A stretch of 64,000 nucleotides of DNA from Gammaproteobacteria bacterium (GTDB taxonomy: Bacteria; Pseudomonadota; Gammaproteobacteria; Coxiellales; Coxiellaceae). The notes below the pieces were generated by a model that was not told where the DNA came from, did no database searches, and saw only the letters and a list, made by a program, of their open reading frames with translations. Positions 20,903 through 30,030 of the stretch are shown in pieces. Made by a program: the position numbers and the translations under genes. Every line of letters starts with the position of its first letter. Position 1 is the stretch's first letter. The stretch covers positions 1-64,000 of the forward strand of contig JAUIAD010000005.1 in NCBI GenBank assembly GCA_030425685.1, given 5' to 3'.

Positions 20903-22210
20903 TTAGTTTTTAACTAGTAGGGCGTAGTAGAAACCATCCATCTGGTTTTGCGTTGGCAATATTTGGTGACCGTGAGTGAGCTTGATGCCGTGAGTGAGCT
21001 CAATCGGGATTGACTTTGCGTCGTTGTGTTTTGCTAGAAATTTAGCAATAAGCTTTTCATTTTCTTCTGGTAGCACTGAGCATGTTGAGTATAGAGCGAG
21101 ACCTTGTTTTTTTAGTAACGGCCACAGGGTGTTAAGTAGGTGTATTTGTTGATCCGCTTGCTGTTGGATATCTTCTTCTTGGCGTAATAATTTAATATCC
21201 GGGTGTCGTCGAATAACGCCGGTTGCTGAGCACGGTGCGTCAATAAGAATGCGATCGAAGGGGTCGCCTGTCCACCACTGCTTGGTGTGTGCGGCATCCG
21301 CTAAAATTAAATGCAGTTGTTGGTGCGGGAGTTGAAGACGTTCGATATTTTGCTTTATTTTTTGTAGACGAATGGGGTCTTTGTCTACCGCTACTAGCTT
21401 TTCTAATTCGGGTTGTGTTTCGAGAATTAGGCTTGTTTTGCTGCCAGGTGCCGCGCAGGCGTCAAGTATGCGCATGCCTTTTTTAACATCTAATAATCGC
21501 GCTGCGTACTGTCCCGCTTGGTCTTGGACGTAGCAGTATCCCTCTTTGAACTTTGGTAAAGCGCTTGTTTGCGTCGGTTCTTCTAGCTGCACTGCAAACG
21601 GTAGCTCATCAATACTATTGGCAGCAATATCTTTTTCTTTTAGTAAAGCGAGATAATCTTCACGCGTTGTTTTTTGTTGGTTGATGCGCAGTGTCATGGG
21701 GGCACGACAGTTATTGGCAGTGAGGATGTCTTTCCAGTCGTTTGGCCAGGCGTCTTTTATTTTATTGAGTAACCATTGGGGGTGAGCGTAACGCTGCGAA
21801 AGCTCGCGATCAACCGTTGCTATTATGCGCTCCTTTTCATCAATAAAGCGGCGAAGGGTTTTGTTAAGCAAGCCGGTGGCCCATGGTTTTTTCAGTGCTT
21901 TGGCGCCTGATACAGTTTCAGAGACGGCTGCGTACTCCGGTGTATTGATGTAGATTAATTGGTAAAGACCAATAAGAAGCAAACAAAAGATATCGTGATT
22001 TTTCTTTTCAATCGGTTTAAAGAGCAAGCACTTGGCGATAGCTTTAAGACGGTAGTACCATCGCAGGGTGCCAAAACAAAGCTCTTTAATATGCGCACCA
22101 TCTGACGAATGCGCTAGTTTTTTGGCTGGGTCTTCCAAAACAGCACTAAGTGATCGATGGTGGGTGATCACGTCATTAATAATTGTTGCAGCTATAGCTC
22201 TTGTATTCAT
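20903..22210 (-). CDS. rsmB: 16S rRNA (cytosine967-C5)-methyltransferase
   Basis: It methylates C967 of 16S rRNA. An N-terminal NusB-like RNA-binding domain (about 1-130) is followed by a Rossmann methyltransferase with LDACAAPGSKT (SAM site), the catalytic region LIDAPCSATGVIRRHPDIK and a second cysteine in YSTCSV. Its 435 residues are typical. In many relatives rsmB follows def-fmt. Here its start overlaps the glyS stop by 4 bp, an unusual partner. Confidence 0.96.
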   Translation of the reverse strand: MNTRAIAATIINDVITHHRSLSAVLEDPAKKLAHSSDGAHIKELCFGTLRWYYRLKAIAKCLLFKPIEKKNHDIFCLLLIGLYQLIYINTPEYAAVSETVSGAKALKKPWATGLLNKTLRRFIDEKERIIATVDRELSQRYAHPQWLLNKIKDAWPNDWKDILTANNCRAPMTLRINQQKTTREDYLALLKEKDIAANSIDELPFAVQLEEPTQTSALPKFKEGYCYVQDQAGQYAARLLDVKKGMRILDACAAPGSKTSLILETQPELEKLVAVDKDPIRLQKIKQNIERLQLPHQQLHLILADAAHTKQWWTGDPFDRILIDAPCSATGVIRRHPDIKLLRQEEDIQQQADQQIHLLNTLWPLLKKQGLALYSTCSVLPEENEKLIAKFLAKHNDAKSIPIELTHGIKLTHGHQILPTQNQMDGFYYALLVKN

Positions 22211-24276
22211 GGTAATAGTGATATGTCTGCGACCTGTGTAAATAGTTTTTGTAATTTAGCGAGTAGCGCTAAGCGGTTTTTGCGTACCTTGTTGTCTTCA
22301 ACCATAATCATGACATCATCAAAAAAGTTGTCGACCGGTGTTTTTAGTGCAGCCAATTCGGTCAATGCCGTTGTGTAGTTTGCTTCTTGGTAAAGCTGAC
22401 TCAGCCGTTCACTTTGTTGTTCCAGTTGTTGCGCTAATTGCTTTTCAGCTTCTAATTCGAAAAGTTGCGCATCTATATTTTTGGGAACATTATTGCCGCC
22501 TTGCTTACGCAAGATGTTGCTGACCCGTTTGTTGGCAGCTGCAAGTGAGCTTGCTTCTGGTAAGGCTTGAAATTGTTGTAGTGCTTTTACACGTTGATCA
22601 AAATCCAGTGGTGTGGTTGGATGGCGAGCACTGACAGCAGAGAAAATTTCAGGAATAACTTCTTGCCCCAGGTACCAGGCGCGCAAGCGATCCATAACAA
22701 AATTAAATGCTTGTTCCACTACTTCGGCGTTAGGCAAGTCAACTTTGTAAAGGCGTCTTGCTTCTTTGAGCAGCTTCATTAAATCTAGCGGTAACTTTTT
22801 CTCAATTAGTATTCGCGCAATACCAAGAGCGGCGCGCCTTAGGGCAAAAGGGTCTCTGTCGCCTGTTGGGATTTTATTGATACCTAGAATGCCAACTAAA
22901 GTATCTAAACGATCTGCCAAGGCGACGCAGCAACTTAAGTTGCTCTCGGGCAGCTGATCACCTGAAAATCTTGGCAGATAGTGTTCTTCTATCGCTTTGG
23001 CAATCTCTAAAGGCTCGTTGTCTTTTTTGGCGTAATAATATCCCATAACACCCTGTAGCTCAGGGAACTCATAGACCATGTCGGTCATTAAATCACACTT
23101 TGCCAATTGGGCGGCATGTTTTGCTTTGCTAGCGTCTTGTTCAATTTGTTTGGCAATATAAGCAGACAGGCTAGCAATACGATCTACTTTTTCGCTTACG
23201 GTACCCAGTGCTTTTTGGAAAACGACATTTTCTAATCTTTTGGCAAAGGTGTGTAATGGATGTCGACAATCATTTTTATAAAAGAAAGCGGCGTCTGATA
23301 AGCGTGCATTAATGACTCGCTCGTTGCCGTGGATTACAACCTGTGGGTTTTTACTCTCGATATTACTCACAAGAATAAAATAAGGTAATAACTTGCCTTG
23401 CTCATCAACCACAGGAAAACACTTTTGGTGCACTTTCATAGCGGTGATTAATGCTTCTGGGGGTACCTCTAAGAAATCGGTACTAAATTGGCCGCGCAGT
23501 GCGATAGGCCATTCTACGACGGAGGTAACTTGGTTAAGCAGGTTTTCATCGATAATCACCTTACCAACATCAGCAGCTGCTTTTTCAATTTGCTTTCTGA
23601 TTGTTTCTTTACGTTGTTTAAAATCAGCTATCACCATGCCGTAGGTGTGGAGTATTTGCTGATACTCTTTCGGATGGGTGATGGTTATAGCTTTCGGGTG
23701 GTGAAAGTGATGGCCGTGTGTTTCTTTATTAGTTTTTTCCCCAAGGACATGGCTGTCTATCACTTCTTTATCGAGCATCATCACGACCCACTGGACTGGC
23801 CTGATAAAGCTGATATCACCACTACCCCAACGCATCGGTTTGCTGATAGGTAATTTTTTGATAGCCGTGTTTATCATCTCTGGGAGTAGGTCTCGTGTTT
23901 TTTTACCGAGCTGTTCGACACGACAATAGACCCGCTTTCCTTTCGGGGTGTCTTCAATTTGCAGCTGATCAGCGGAGACATTGCAAGATCTGGCAAAACC
24001 TATGCAGGCAAGAGTGGGGATGCCATCTTTGTCGAAGGCTTTGTCAGCGCTTGGGCCATGGCGCTCAATCACTTGTGGTTCTTGCTCGGCTTGTAAAGAG
24101 GTGACAAGAACCGCGAGTCGCTGTGGCGACGCAAATGCTTTTATCGTGCTAAAGTTTAGCTGTTCTTGTTCGAGTTGCTGCGCGATATTGTCTTTCAATG
24201 CTAGTGATAAACTTTGCAGTGAAGAAGGGGGAAGTTCTTCGCAGCCAATTTCAAGTAAAAAATCATTTGTTGTCAT
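22207..24276 (-). CDS. glyS: Glycyl-tRNA synthetase beta subunit
   Basis: The large tRNA-binding subunit of the alpha2-beta2 bacterial glycyl-tRNA synthetase. It opens with the family start DFLLEIGCEELPP and carries the HD-like and anticodon-binding regions toward the C-terminus. Its 689 residues match E. coli (689). It starts directly after glyQ ends and runs into rsmB, so glyQ-glyS-rsmB form one transcript. Confidence 0.97.
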   Translation of the reverse strand: MTTNDFLLEIGCEELPPSSLQSLSLALKDNIAQQLEQEQLNFSTIKAFASPQRLAVLVTSLQAEQEPQVIERHGPSADKAFDKDGIPTLACIGFARSCNVSADQLQIEDTPKGKRVYCRVEQLGKKTRDLLPEMINTAIKKLPISKPMRWGSGDISFIRPVQWVVMMLDKEVIDSHVLGEKTNKETHGHHFHHPKAITITHPKEYQQILHTYGMVIADFKQRKETIRKQIEKAAADVGKVIIDENLLNQVTSVVEWPIALRGQFSTDFLEVPPEALITAMKVHQKCFPVVDEQGKLLPYFILVSNIESKNPQVVIHGNERVINARLSDAAFFYKNDCRHPLHTFAKRLENVVFQKALGTVSEKVDRIASLSAYIAKQIEQDASKAKHAAQLAKCDLMTDMVYEFPELQGVMGYYYAKKDNEPLEIAKAIEEHYLPRFSGDQLPESNLSCCVALADRLDTLVGILGINKIPTGDRDPFALRRAALGIARILIEKKLPLDLMKLLKEARRLYKVDLPNAEVVEQAFNFVMDRLRAWYLGQEVIPEIFSAVSARHPTTPLDFDQRVKALQQFQALPEASSLAAANKRVSNILRKQGGNNVPKNIDAQLFELEAEKQLAQQLEQQSERLSQLYQEANYTTALTELAALKTPVDNFFDDVMIMVEDNKVRKNRLALLAKLQKLFTQVADISLLP

Positions 24277-25188
24277 TTAAGCTGGCTCTTTCGTTAACAT
24301 GGGAAAACCTAATTTCTCTCTTGCTGCGTAATAGGCTTCTGCGACCGCAAAAGCTAGTTTTCTTACCCGCAAAATATAAGATTGACGCTCGGTTACCGAA
24401 ATGGCTTGTCGTGCATCTAGTAAATTAAAAGCATGACTGGCCTTTAGTACCATTTCGTAAGCAGGTAGTGCTAATGCAAGGTCAATAAGTCGTTTGGCTT
24501 CTCGCTCGAAGTAATCAAATTGATGAAAGAGCTCTTTAATGTCGGCGTGCTCAAAATTGTAAGCAGACATTTCTACTTCATTTTGATGATAAACATCGCC
24601 GTAGGTCATAATGCCGTTAGGTGTTTCTGTCCACACCAAGTCATACATGCTCTCGACATTTTGTAAAAACATCGCCAGGCGCTCTAACCCATAGGTAATT
24701 TCGCCAGTTACGGGTTTGCATTCTAAGCCGCCCACTTGTTGGAAGTAGGTGAACTGGGTGATTTCCATGCCGTCCTGCCACACTTCCCAACCTAATCCCC
24801 AGGCGCCTAATGTTGGTGATTCCCAGTTATCTTCGACAAAGCGAATATCGTGTAGTAAAGGGTCGACGCCCAATGCTTTAAGCGAACCTAAGTACAATTC
24901 TTGAATATTTTTCGGTGATGGCTTTAGGATCACTTGGTATTGATAGTAATGTTGCCCACGGTTGGGGTTATCACCATAGCGTCCATCGGTTGGCCGACGT
25001 GAAGGTTGTACATAGGCTGCTGACCAGGGTTCAGGGCCAATAGAGCGAAGAAAAGTTGATGGATGAAAGGTTCCAGCGCCGACTTCAATATCAAGCGGTT
25101 GTAATATTGCACAACCTTGGTCGGACCAATACTGGTGTAAAGTCAAAATCATTTGCTGAAAGCTGATTTTTTGTGATTTGCTATTCAA
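24277..25188 (-). CDS. glyQ: Glycyl-tRNA synthetase alpha subunit
   Basis: The catalytic class II subunit that forms glycyl-adenylate. The conserved block [20 protein letters not shown] and the following [16 protein letters not shown] are diagnostic. Its 303 residues are typical. It abuts glyS with no intervening spacer. Confidence 0.97.
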   Translation of the reverse strand: MNSKSQKISFQQMILTLHQYWSDQGCAILQPLDIEVGAGTFHPSTFLRSIGPEPWSAAYVQPSRRPTDGRYGDNPNRGQHYYQYQVILKPSPKNIQELYLGSLKALGVDPLLHDIRFVEDNWESPTLGAWGLGWEVWQDGMEITQFTYFQQVGGLECKPVTGEITYGLERLAMFLQNVESMYDLVWTETPNGIMTYGDVYHQNEVEMSAYNFEHADIKELFHQFDYFEREAKRLIDLALALPAYEMVLKASHAFNLLDARQAISVTERQSYILRVRKLAFAVAEAYYAAREKLGFPMLTKEPA

Positions 25189-25351
25189 TGTGCGTCACTT
25201 TTAAGTCAAATTGATGCTGTTACAAACCTGTCATTATACACAAAAAATCGCAACAGATAAGCCTATGACAAATTTGCCCTATGACAAAAGCAAATAAGAA
25301 ACGAGGTGTACATAGACAGTGCGAAATGCGTGCGAAGATCTTGCTGTGATT

Positions 25352-25377
25352 AAAAAGGGCGCGGTAGATCGCGCCCT
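25352..25377 (-). terminator. Intrinsic terminator after the DsbA-like gene
   Basis: On the minus strand an 8-bp perfect stem (AGGGCGCG/CGCGCCCT around a six-base loop, 25356-25377) is followed by a run of five Ts (25356-25352). It begins 9 bp after the dsbA-like stop codon, exactly where that transcript should end. Confidence 0.85.
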
Positions 25378-25385
25378 GTCTTTAT

Positions 25386-26153
25386 TTATACTTGGCCAAG
25401 GCTTTGTTGTAGCCCTTGTTTAGAGATTGCACCTGGAATAAATTTAAATTTTGTTCCTGCTTTATTGCTTATAACAAATGCTGGTGTGCCTTGCAGTTTC
25501 AGAGCCTGTGCTAATTTAAAATTAGCGCGCAGCTGTTGTTTTATTGCTGGGCTATCCATGTCTTTTTTCAGTTTTTTAACATCTAGGCCAACAGACTTAG
25601 CAACTTGCATCACCTTGTCTTTTGTTAGTGGGTTGTTAGCGGCTAGTAATGCATCATGGAAGGCGTAATATTTACCTTGCTTCATCGATGCGATAGCTGC
25701 CATGGCGGCGTACTTAGAGGCCCCACCAAAAATTGGCCATTCTTTGAAAATAACCTTAAGGTCTTTGTTTTGCTTGATTGTTTGTTGAACCACTTTGTTC
25801 ATTTCTTTGCAGTGGCCACATTGATAGTCAAAAAACTCGGCCATTATTATACTGCCGTTTTTGTTGCCGGCAACGGGGTTTTCTTTGTTATCGAAGAGTG
25901 CTTTCTTGTTGGCTTTGATGGCCATTAAGGCGCTTTCTTTTTGTTTTTCAGCCATTTGCTTTCTTAAGGCGATAGAGGCTTCCAGCAACACTTCGGGGTT
26001 GTTAACCAAGTAGTTGTGGATAATTTTTTGAATGGCTTTTGTTTGTTCTGGTGTAAAGTTTTCTTTGGGTGAATTCGTAGCAGCACTAGCGCTCATTGAA
26101 ACAGCTAAAGCAACGCTAGATAAACCAACAGTTAGTGCATGACGTATTTTCAC
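25386..26153 (-). CDS. DsbA-family thiol oxidoreductase, Com1-like
   Basis: A periplasmic or outer-membrane-associated thioredoxin-fold protein. A signal peptide (about 1-24, ending SASA) precedes a helical N-terminal extension, then the active site CGHC in FFDYQCGHCKEMNK, and the cis-proline loop QGTPAFVIS. The 255-residue architecture matches the Com1/DsbA2-like proteins of Coxiella and Legionella, dimeric relatives of DsbA/DsbC. It has its own intrinsic terminator. Confidence 0.9.
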   Translation of the reverse strand: MKIRHALTVGLSSVALAVSMSASAATNSPKENFTPEQTKAIQKIIHNYLVNNPEVLLEASIALRKQMAEKQKESALMAIKANKKALFDNKENPVAGNKNGSIIMAEFFDYQCGHCKEMNKVVQQTIKQNKDLKVIFKEWPIFGGASKYAAMAAIASMKQGKYYAFHDALLAANNPLTKDKVMQVAKSVGLDVKKLKKDMDSPAIKQQLRANFKLAQALKLQGTPAFVISNKAGTKFKFIPGAISKQGLQQSLGQV

Positions 26154-26214
26154 GTTAATCCCCTTTTGTGTTCTTAAAAGTAGGATTAATCTTAACCGTT
26201 TCTTAAGTCATTGA

Positions 26215-27078
26215 CTAGAGCGCGTCTCGCACTTTTTGCATCGCATTTTTCTCGAGTTGGCGTACACGCTCGGCGGAGATATCGTATTTTGCCGCTAGCT
26301 CGTGTAGCGTTGATTTTTTCTCGCTTAGCCAGCGCTGTTGCAAGATATCTTGGCTGCGTGGATCGAGCTTTTCTAGTGCTTTGTACAGACGAGATTCTTG
26401 ATTTTGTGACCAATCGTGATTTTCAACTTGGTTTGCGGGATCAGCGCTTTTATCTTCCAAGTAATGGGCGGGGGCACCCCAGGATGCGGATCCTGGTGAT
26501 GAGCCATCATCATTTTCGGCGCCGTCAAAGGCTTCATCTCGGCTGTTAAGGCGAGCTTCCATTTGGCGGACGTCTTTGTGGCTAACGTTAAGTGTTGTGG
26601 CGACAGCATCGACTTCATCGTTGCTAAACCAGCCGCGTTTTTTGGCTTGGCGGCGCAAGTTAAAGAACAGTTTGCGTTGTGCCTTTGTGGTTGCGATCTT
26701 TACAATACGCCAGTTGCGTAAGATATATTCATGAATTTCAGCACGAATCCAGTGAATAGCAAAAGATACTAGGCGCACACCGACAGCAGGATCAAAGCGC
26801 TTAACCGCCTTCATCAGGCCAATATTGCCTTCTTGGATCAAATCTGCTTGAGCTAGACCATAACCAGCGTAGCCACGAGCGATGCGCACAACCAGTCTTA
26901 GGTGAGACATCACCATGCGTCGCGCAGCTTCTAAATCATTTTTGTACTTTAGGCGATCAGCAAGTTCTTTTTCTTCTTCGTCGGTTAGCAATGGAATCTT
27001 GTTAACCCATTGAATATAGCTGCTTAAACTGCCTACTGAGAGAGATTGTTCATTGAAACATTGAAGTGCTGTGCTCAT
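26215..27078 (-). CDS. rpoH: RNA polymerase sigma-32 factor
   Basis: The heat-shock sigma factor. Region 2 includes [39 protein letters not shown]. The RpoH-specific box appears as [11 protein letters not shown], and region 4 ends with [19 protein letters not shown]. Its 287 residues are typical. In most gammaproteobacteria rpoH follows ftsYEX. Here the same genes are close, but the orphan gene and a repeat lie between rpoH and ftsX. Confidence 0.96.
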   Translation of the reverse strand: MSTALQCFNEQSLSVGSLSSYIQWVNKIPLLTDEEEKELADRLKYKNDLEAARRMVMSHLRLVVRIARGYAGYGLAQADLIQEGNIGLMKAVKRFDPAVGVRLVSFAIHWIRAEIHEYILRNWRIVKIATTKAQRKLFFNLRRQAKKRGWFSNDEVDAVATTLNVSHKDVRQMEARLNSRDEAFDGAENDDGSSPGSASWGAPAHYLEDKSADPANQVENHDWSQNQESRLYKALEKLDPRSQDILQQRWLSEKKSTLHELAAKYDISAERVRQLEKNAMQKVRDAL

Positions 27079-27193
27079 ATTTCCTCAGATTTGCGTAAAA
27101 ATTCACCAAAACGTTAGTATTCTACCATTCTTTTGCCTGTAGGGCTATTTTATGGGGTGTTCTTTCATAAGGGCATTATACCATACTTCAGCA

Positions 27194-27397
27194 TTACAAA
27201 ATAATATGTAACATAATGATTTTAATGGTTAATTTTTTTATATCTGGGCGAAAACGCTTGAAGGCAATAAGTTTATCATTGCCACCTCTAGACCCATTGC
27301 TAGAGGAGCGGGAGTCAAAGTTGATATCACGGCCACCCACAACAAATGTATCCTGCAAGCTTATTCCCAAGTGATCGCCGATTGATTTAACAGAGGT
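27194..27397 (-). pseudogene. Possible gene remnant, open frame without a start
   Basis: This minus-strand frame stays open for 67 codons from an upstream stop at 27400-27398 to TAA at 27196-27194, but has no usable start or ribosome binding site. The stretch LGISLQDTFVVGGRDINF has the spacing of the RadC C-terminal LDHIVVG...F segment, after which the sequence turns low-complexity (SRSSSNGSRGGND). It may be a decayed radC-like 3' end; the resemblance is weak. The rest of the 27079-27438 gap shows nothing recognisable. Confidence 0.25.
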
Positions 27398-27438
27398 TTA
27401 ATACGGGCTTGTTAATATAAATTCTGAAAATTTGTTGT

Positions 27439-27533
27439 CGCACCCTAAAGGGCACAGGCCGTCCATGCGAGCTAGTCTCGCATAGGCGAAATATAACCAG
27501 GAAGGAGGTTTGCACTGAAAGTGCGAAACTCCT
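27439..27533. repeat. Truncated copy of the 13-bp-ended palindromic element
   Basis: This 95-bp block equals the right part of the element at 41940-42113, in the same orientation. It runs from the CGCACCCTAA stem through the ATGCGAG/CTCGCAT stem to the terminal GTGCGAAACTCCT. The left half is missing. It ends only 9 bp before a possible ATG of the next gene, so it forms part of that gene's leader. Confidence 0.85.
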
Positions 27534-27560
27534 GAGGAATTAATGAAAAAGGAAAATACC

Positions 27561-28376
27561 ATGCCACGTATTACAAAACATCACAGCATAGCTGAAAAGA
27601 GCGCCCTGGCCGATGAATTTCAGACTATGTACGGTAGTATTTTAGAAGCAGGAAAAGAAGCAAACGGTTTGCGTTGTAGTAGCTCGCGTATTTTGCAAAA
27701 GAAACTGGGTTGGGAGTTGATTAAGGAATTAATATACCGGCCTTTTCATATCAATGTTTATCGACGTCATAGCAATTTGCCGGCGGCGTTAGAGTTAAGC
27801 CGAATGGCTTTTTGCATCATCACGCCGCAAGATAGTGATGCTATTGGCGTGGTGTTGGATTTGGGCAATGCTAATGTTTTAAGTTTGCGTGATAAGCGTG
27901 GTAAAACTCTTGGTCAGCTTCGTGCTGCTACTTGGGGCGCTATGGCTCCATTGTTTTATGGCAAAGGTGCTCGAGTCGAAAAAGTTTATTCGGGGGATGT
28001 CTGTTGTGAAATCAAGTATGCTGATACGCAATGTGCTTTTACTACAGAGGGGTATAGGAAATTAGCGAGTGAGATAACGCTTATTGTTCAATCGGTTAGA
28101 AAAAAAATCGGTGATAACAGCTCGTTACAAGAGCAGATGATGCAGCTTAGTCGAAGCTTTGAAAAGCAGATTGAATTATGCCAGTCCCTTACTGGCCAAA
28201 AAAAGATGACGGGTAATTCATTAGCAGATAAGACTGGTTTTTTTGCTAACGCTAGCTCACCATCCAGTTATGCATCTTCATATACCTCATCAGCAAGTGA
28301 CATGTCATCACAAGGCGGCGCATTATTGCATGGTGATGATGTAGATATGGATGTATTTGGCTTTTCACCACATTAA
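27561..28376 (+). CDS. Orphan protein of unknown function
   Basis: No family is recognised. The start at 27561 follows AAAGGA. An in-frame ATG at 27543 would add six residues. About 270 residues: a helical, charged N-terminal part, a central mixed region (YRPFHINVYRRHSNLPAALELSRMAF), and a Ser/Ala/Tyr-rich low-complexity tail ending DVFGFSPH. There is no signal peptide or membrane helix, so it is probably cytoplasmic or translocated. Disordered C-terminal tails occur in type IV effectors of related bacteria, but no secretion genes are in the window. It converges with ftsX, overlapping by 4 bp. Confidence 0.7.
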   Translation: MPRITKHHSIAEKSALADEFQTMYGSILEAGKEANGLRCSSSRILQKKLGWELIKELIYRPFHINVYRRHSNLPAALELSRMAFCIITPQDSDAIGVVLDLGNANVLSLRDKRGKTLGQLRAATWGAMAPLFYGKGARVEKVYSGDVCCEIKYADTQCAFTTEGYRKLASEITLIVQSVRKKIGDNSSLQEQMMQLSRSFEKQIELCQSLTGQKKMTGNSLADKTGFFANASSPSSYASSYTSSASDMSSQGGALLHGDDVDMDVFGFSPH

Positions 28377-29341
28377 ATGTCGTGATACTGATTTAAGTGC
28401 CGTGTTATGGAAAACCATGCTCCACTTAAACCAAGTAAGGCACTATACAAAGTGATATGCATGACGGTGGCAAGATCAATATTTTGAAAGTGAGCCTGAT
28501 CTGTATAAGTGTAGGCAAGCTTGATAATGGGTTCGGCAAGCCAACCTAGCAGCAGCGCTACCAAGGCGCAAGCGAGTCCGCCAGCGATAAGGCCATAAAG
28601 CAAACCATGGTATAAGAACGGGCGTCGAATAAAGACTTTTTGTGCGCCTATTAGTTTCAGTGTTGATATTTCCTGCTGTCGTGACGCAATTGTCGAGCGA
28701 ATATTGTTACTAACGATCAAAATAATACCAGCGCCTAGTAGAATCGTTAAAGCGGCACAAGCTCGTCGGCCAATCATAATTAAATAATCGAGACGTTTTA
28801 CCCAGCTGGTCATGTTGGTAGTAATCGCATCAATTAGGGCAGAATCTTTTATCGGTGTTAGAAAAGCACGCAATTCCTTTGCTGAGCTTTTCGATTGCGC
28901 TAACGTTACACTGATAACGGGAGGCAGAGGGTTGTGTTTTAATGCGGGGAGGACGTCATTAAACTGAGCGCTGTTTTTGAAGTCTCTTAACCCCTCTTGC
29001 GGGGAAATATACTCAGCACTGTTAACGCTTGGCTGTGCTTTAATTTGCCCAAGAAGAACATTAATTTCTTGCGGTGATGCATTTTTTTTAAGATAAATCG
29101 ATAACGTCGGCTTATCGTCCCATTTGGCGCTGACGTATTGAAAGTTTTCTAGCACCAGGTACAAGCCAATTGGCAGCGCAATTACGATCGCTAAAATGGT
29201 GATGGTTAAGAGGTTAGTGAGCGGAGCGCGCATGGATTCTTTTACCGTGCTGTAAAAAGCTTGGAAATGGCTGATAAAATATAAGGCGAATGGATTGTAT
29301 TTATAGGGCCTGTCTTTGTCTTGTTGCGTTTTTTTATCCAT
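28373..29341 (-). CDS. ftsX: Cell division protein FtsX
   Basis: The membrane half of the FtsEX ABC complex that activates septal peptidoglycan hydrolases through a periplasmic loop. It has an N-terminal cytoplasmic stretch, helix 1 (about 42-65), a periplasmic domain (about 70-190), then three helices in the FtsX/MacB-type permease fold. The segment SNNIRSTIASRQQEISTLKLIGA is typical. Its 322 residues are normal; the start overlaps ftsE by 8 bp. Confidence 0.93.
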   Translation of the reverse strand: MDKKTQQDKDRPYKYNPFALYFISHFQAFYSTVKESMRAPLTNLLTITILAIVIALPIGLYLVLENFQYVSAKWDDKPTLSIYLKKNASPQEINVLLGQIKAQPSVNSAEYISPQEGLRDFKNSAQFNDVLPALKHNPLPPVISVTLAQSKSSAKELRAFLTPIKDSALIDAITTNMTSWVKRLDYLIMIGRRACAALTILLGAGIILIVSNNIRSTIASRQQEISTLKLIGAQKVFIRRPFLYHGLLYGLIAGGLACALVALLLGWLAEPIIKLAYTYTDQAHFQNIDLATVMHITLYSALLGLSGAWFSITRHLNQYHDI

Positions 29342-30002
29342 TGCTATCGCCTTTGATTATTTGTCCGTCTTTTAGGGTGATTCTACGGTAGGGAAGTGTT
29401 GATATTAATGAGATGTCATGGGAGACAATGACTACCGTGGTGCCTATTTCGTTAAATGCTTCGAACAATTTCATAATCTTAAGCGATGTCACAGGATCCA
29501 GGTTGCCAGTGGGCTCATCGGCTAGTAATACTTTCGGTGAGTTAACCACTGCGCGGGCGATTCCTACGCGCTGCTGCTCTCCACTAGATAGGTTTTCAGT
29601 GGTGTTTTTTTCTCTCGAAAGTAGTCCAACCTTGTCCAAGGCAGCGTGAACGCGCTTTTTAATTTCAGGTGCGCGAAAACCCGAGGCCCGTAATGGCAGT
29701 GCAACGTTGTCATACACGGTGCGATGGTTTAAGAGATTAGGATCTTGAAAAACAATGCCAATATAGCGGCGTAAAAAGGGGATGTGTTTGGCGGGTAGTT
29801 GAGAAATATTGCGTTTGTTGATTAGCATTTGCCCGCTAGTGGGCGCCTGCGCACGCATCATCAGCTTAAGCAGGGTGGTTTTGCCAGCGCCGGAATGACC
29901 GGTTAAAAATACCATCTCTTTTGCGCGAATAGTAAAGTTAACGTTCTGTAAGGCACGATAGCCGCTTGGATAAATTTTGGTGATATTCGTTCCTTGAATC
30001 AA
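29334..30002 (-). CDS. ftsE: Cell division ATP-binding protein FtsE
   Basis: The ATPase of FtsEX. It has Walker A GHSGAGKTTLLKLM, signature LSSGEQQRVGIARAVV, Walker B VLLADEPTGNLD and the H-loop VSHD. Its 222 residues match the family. It lies between ftsY and ftsX in the standard order and overlaps ftsX. Confidence 0.96.
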   Translation of the reverse strand: MIQGTNITKIYPSGYRALQNVNFTIRAKEMVFLTGHSGAGKTTLLKLMMRAQAPTSGQMLINKRNISQLPAKHIPFLRRYIGIVFQDPNLLNHRTVYDNVALPLRASGFRAPEIKKRVHAALDKVGLLSREKNTTENLSSGEQQRVGIARAVVNSPKVLLADEPTGNLDPVTSLKIMKLFEAFNEIGTTVVIVSHDISLISTLPYRRITLKDGQIIKGDSNG

Positions 30003-30030
30003 TCGCTTTCCTCCCTAAGCACTATTTCCT

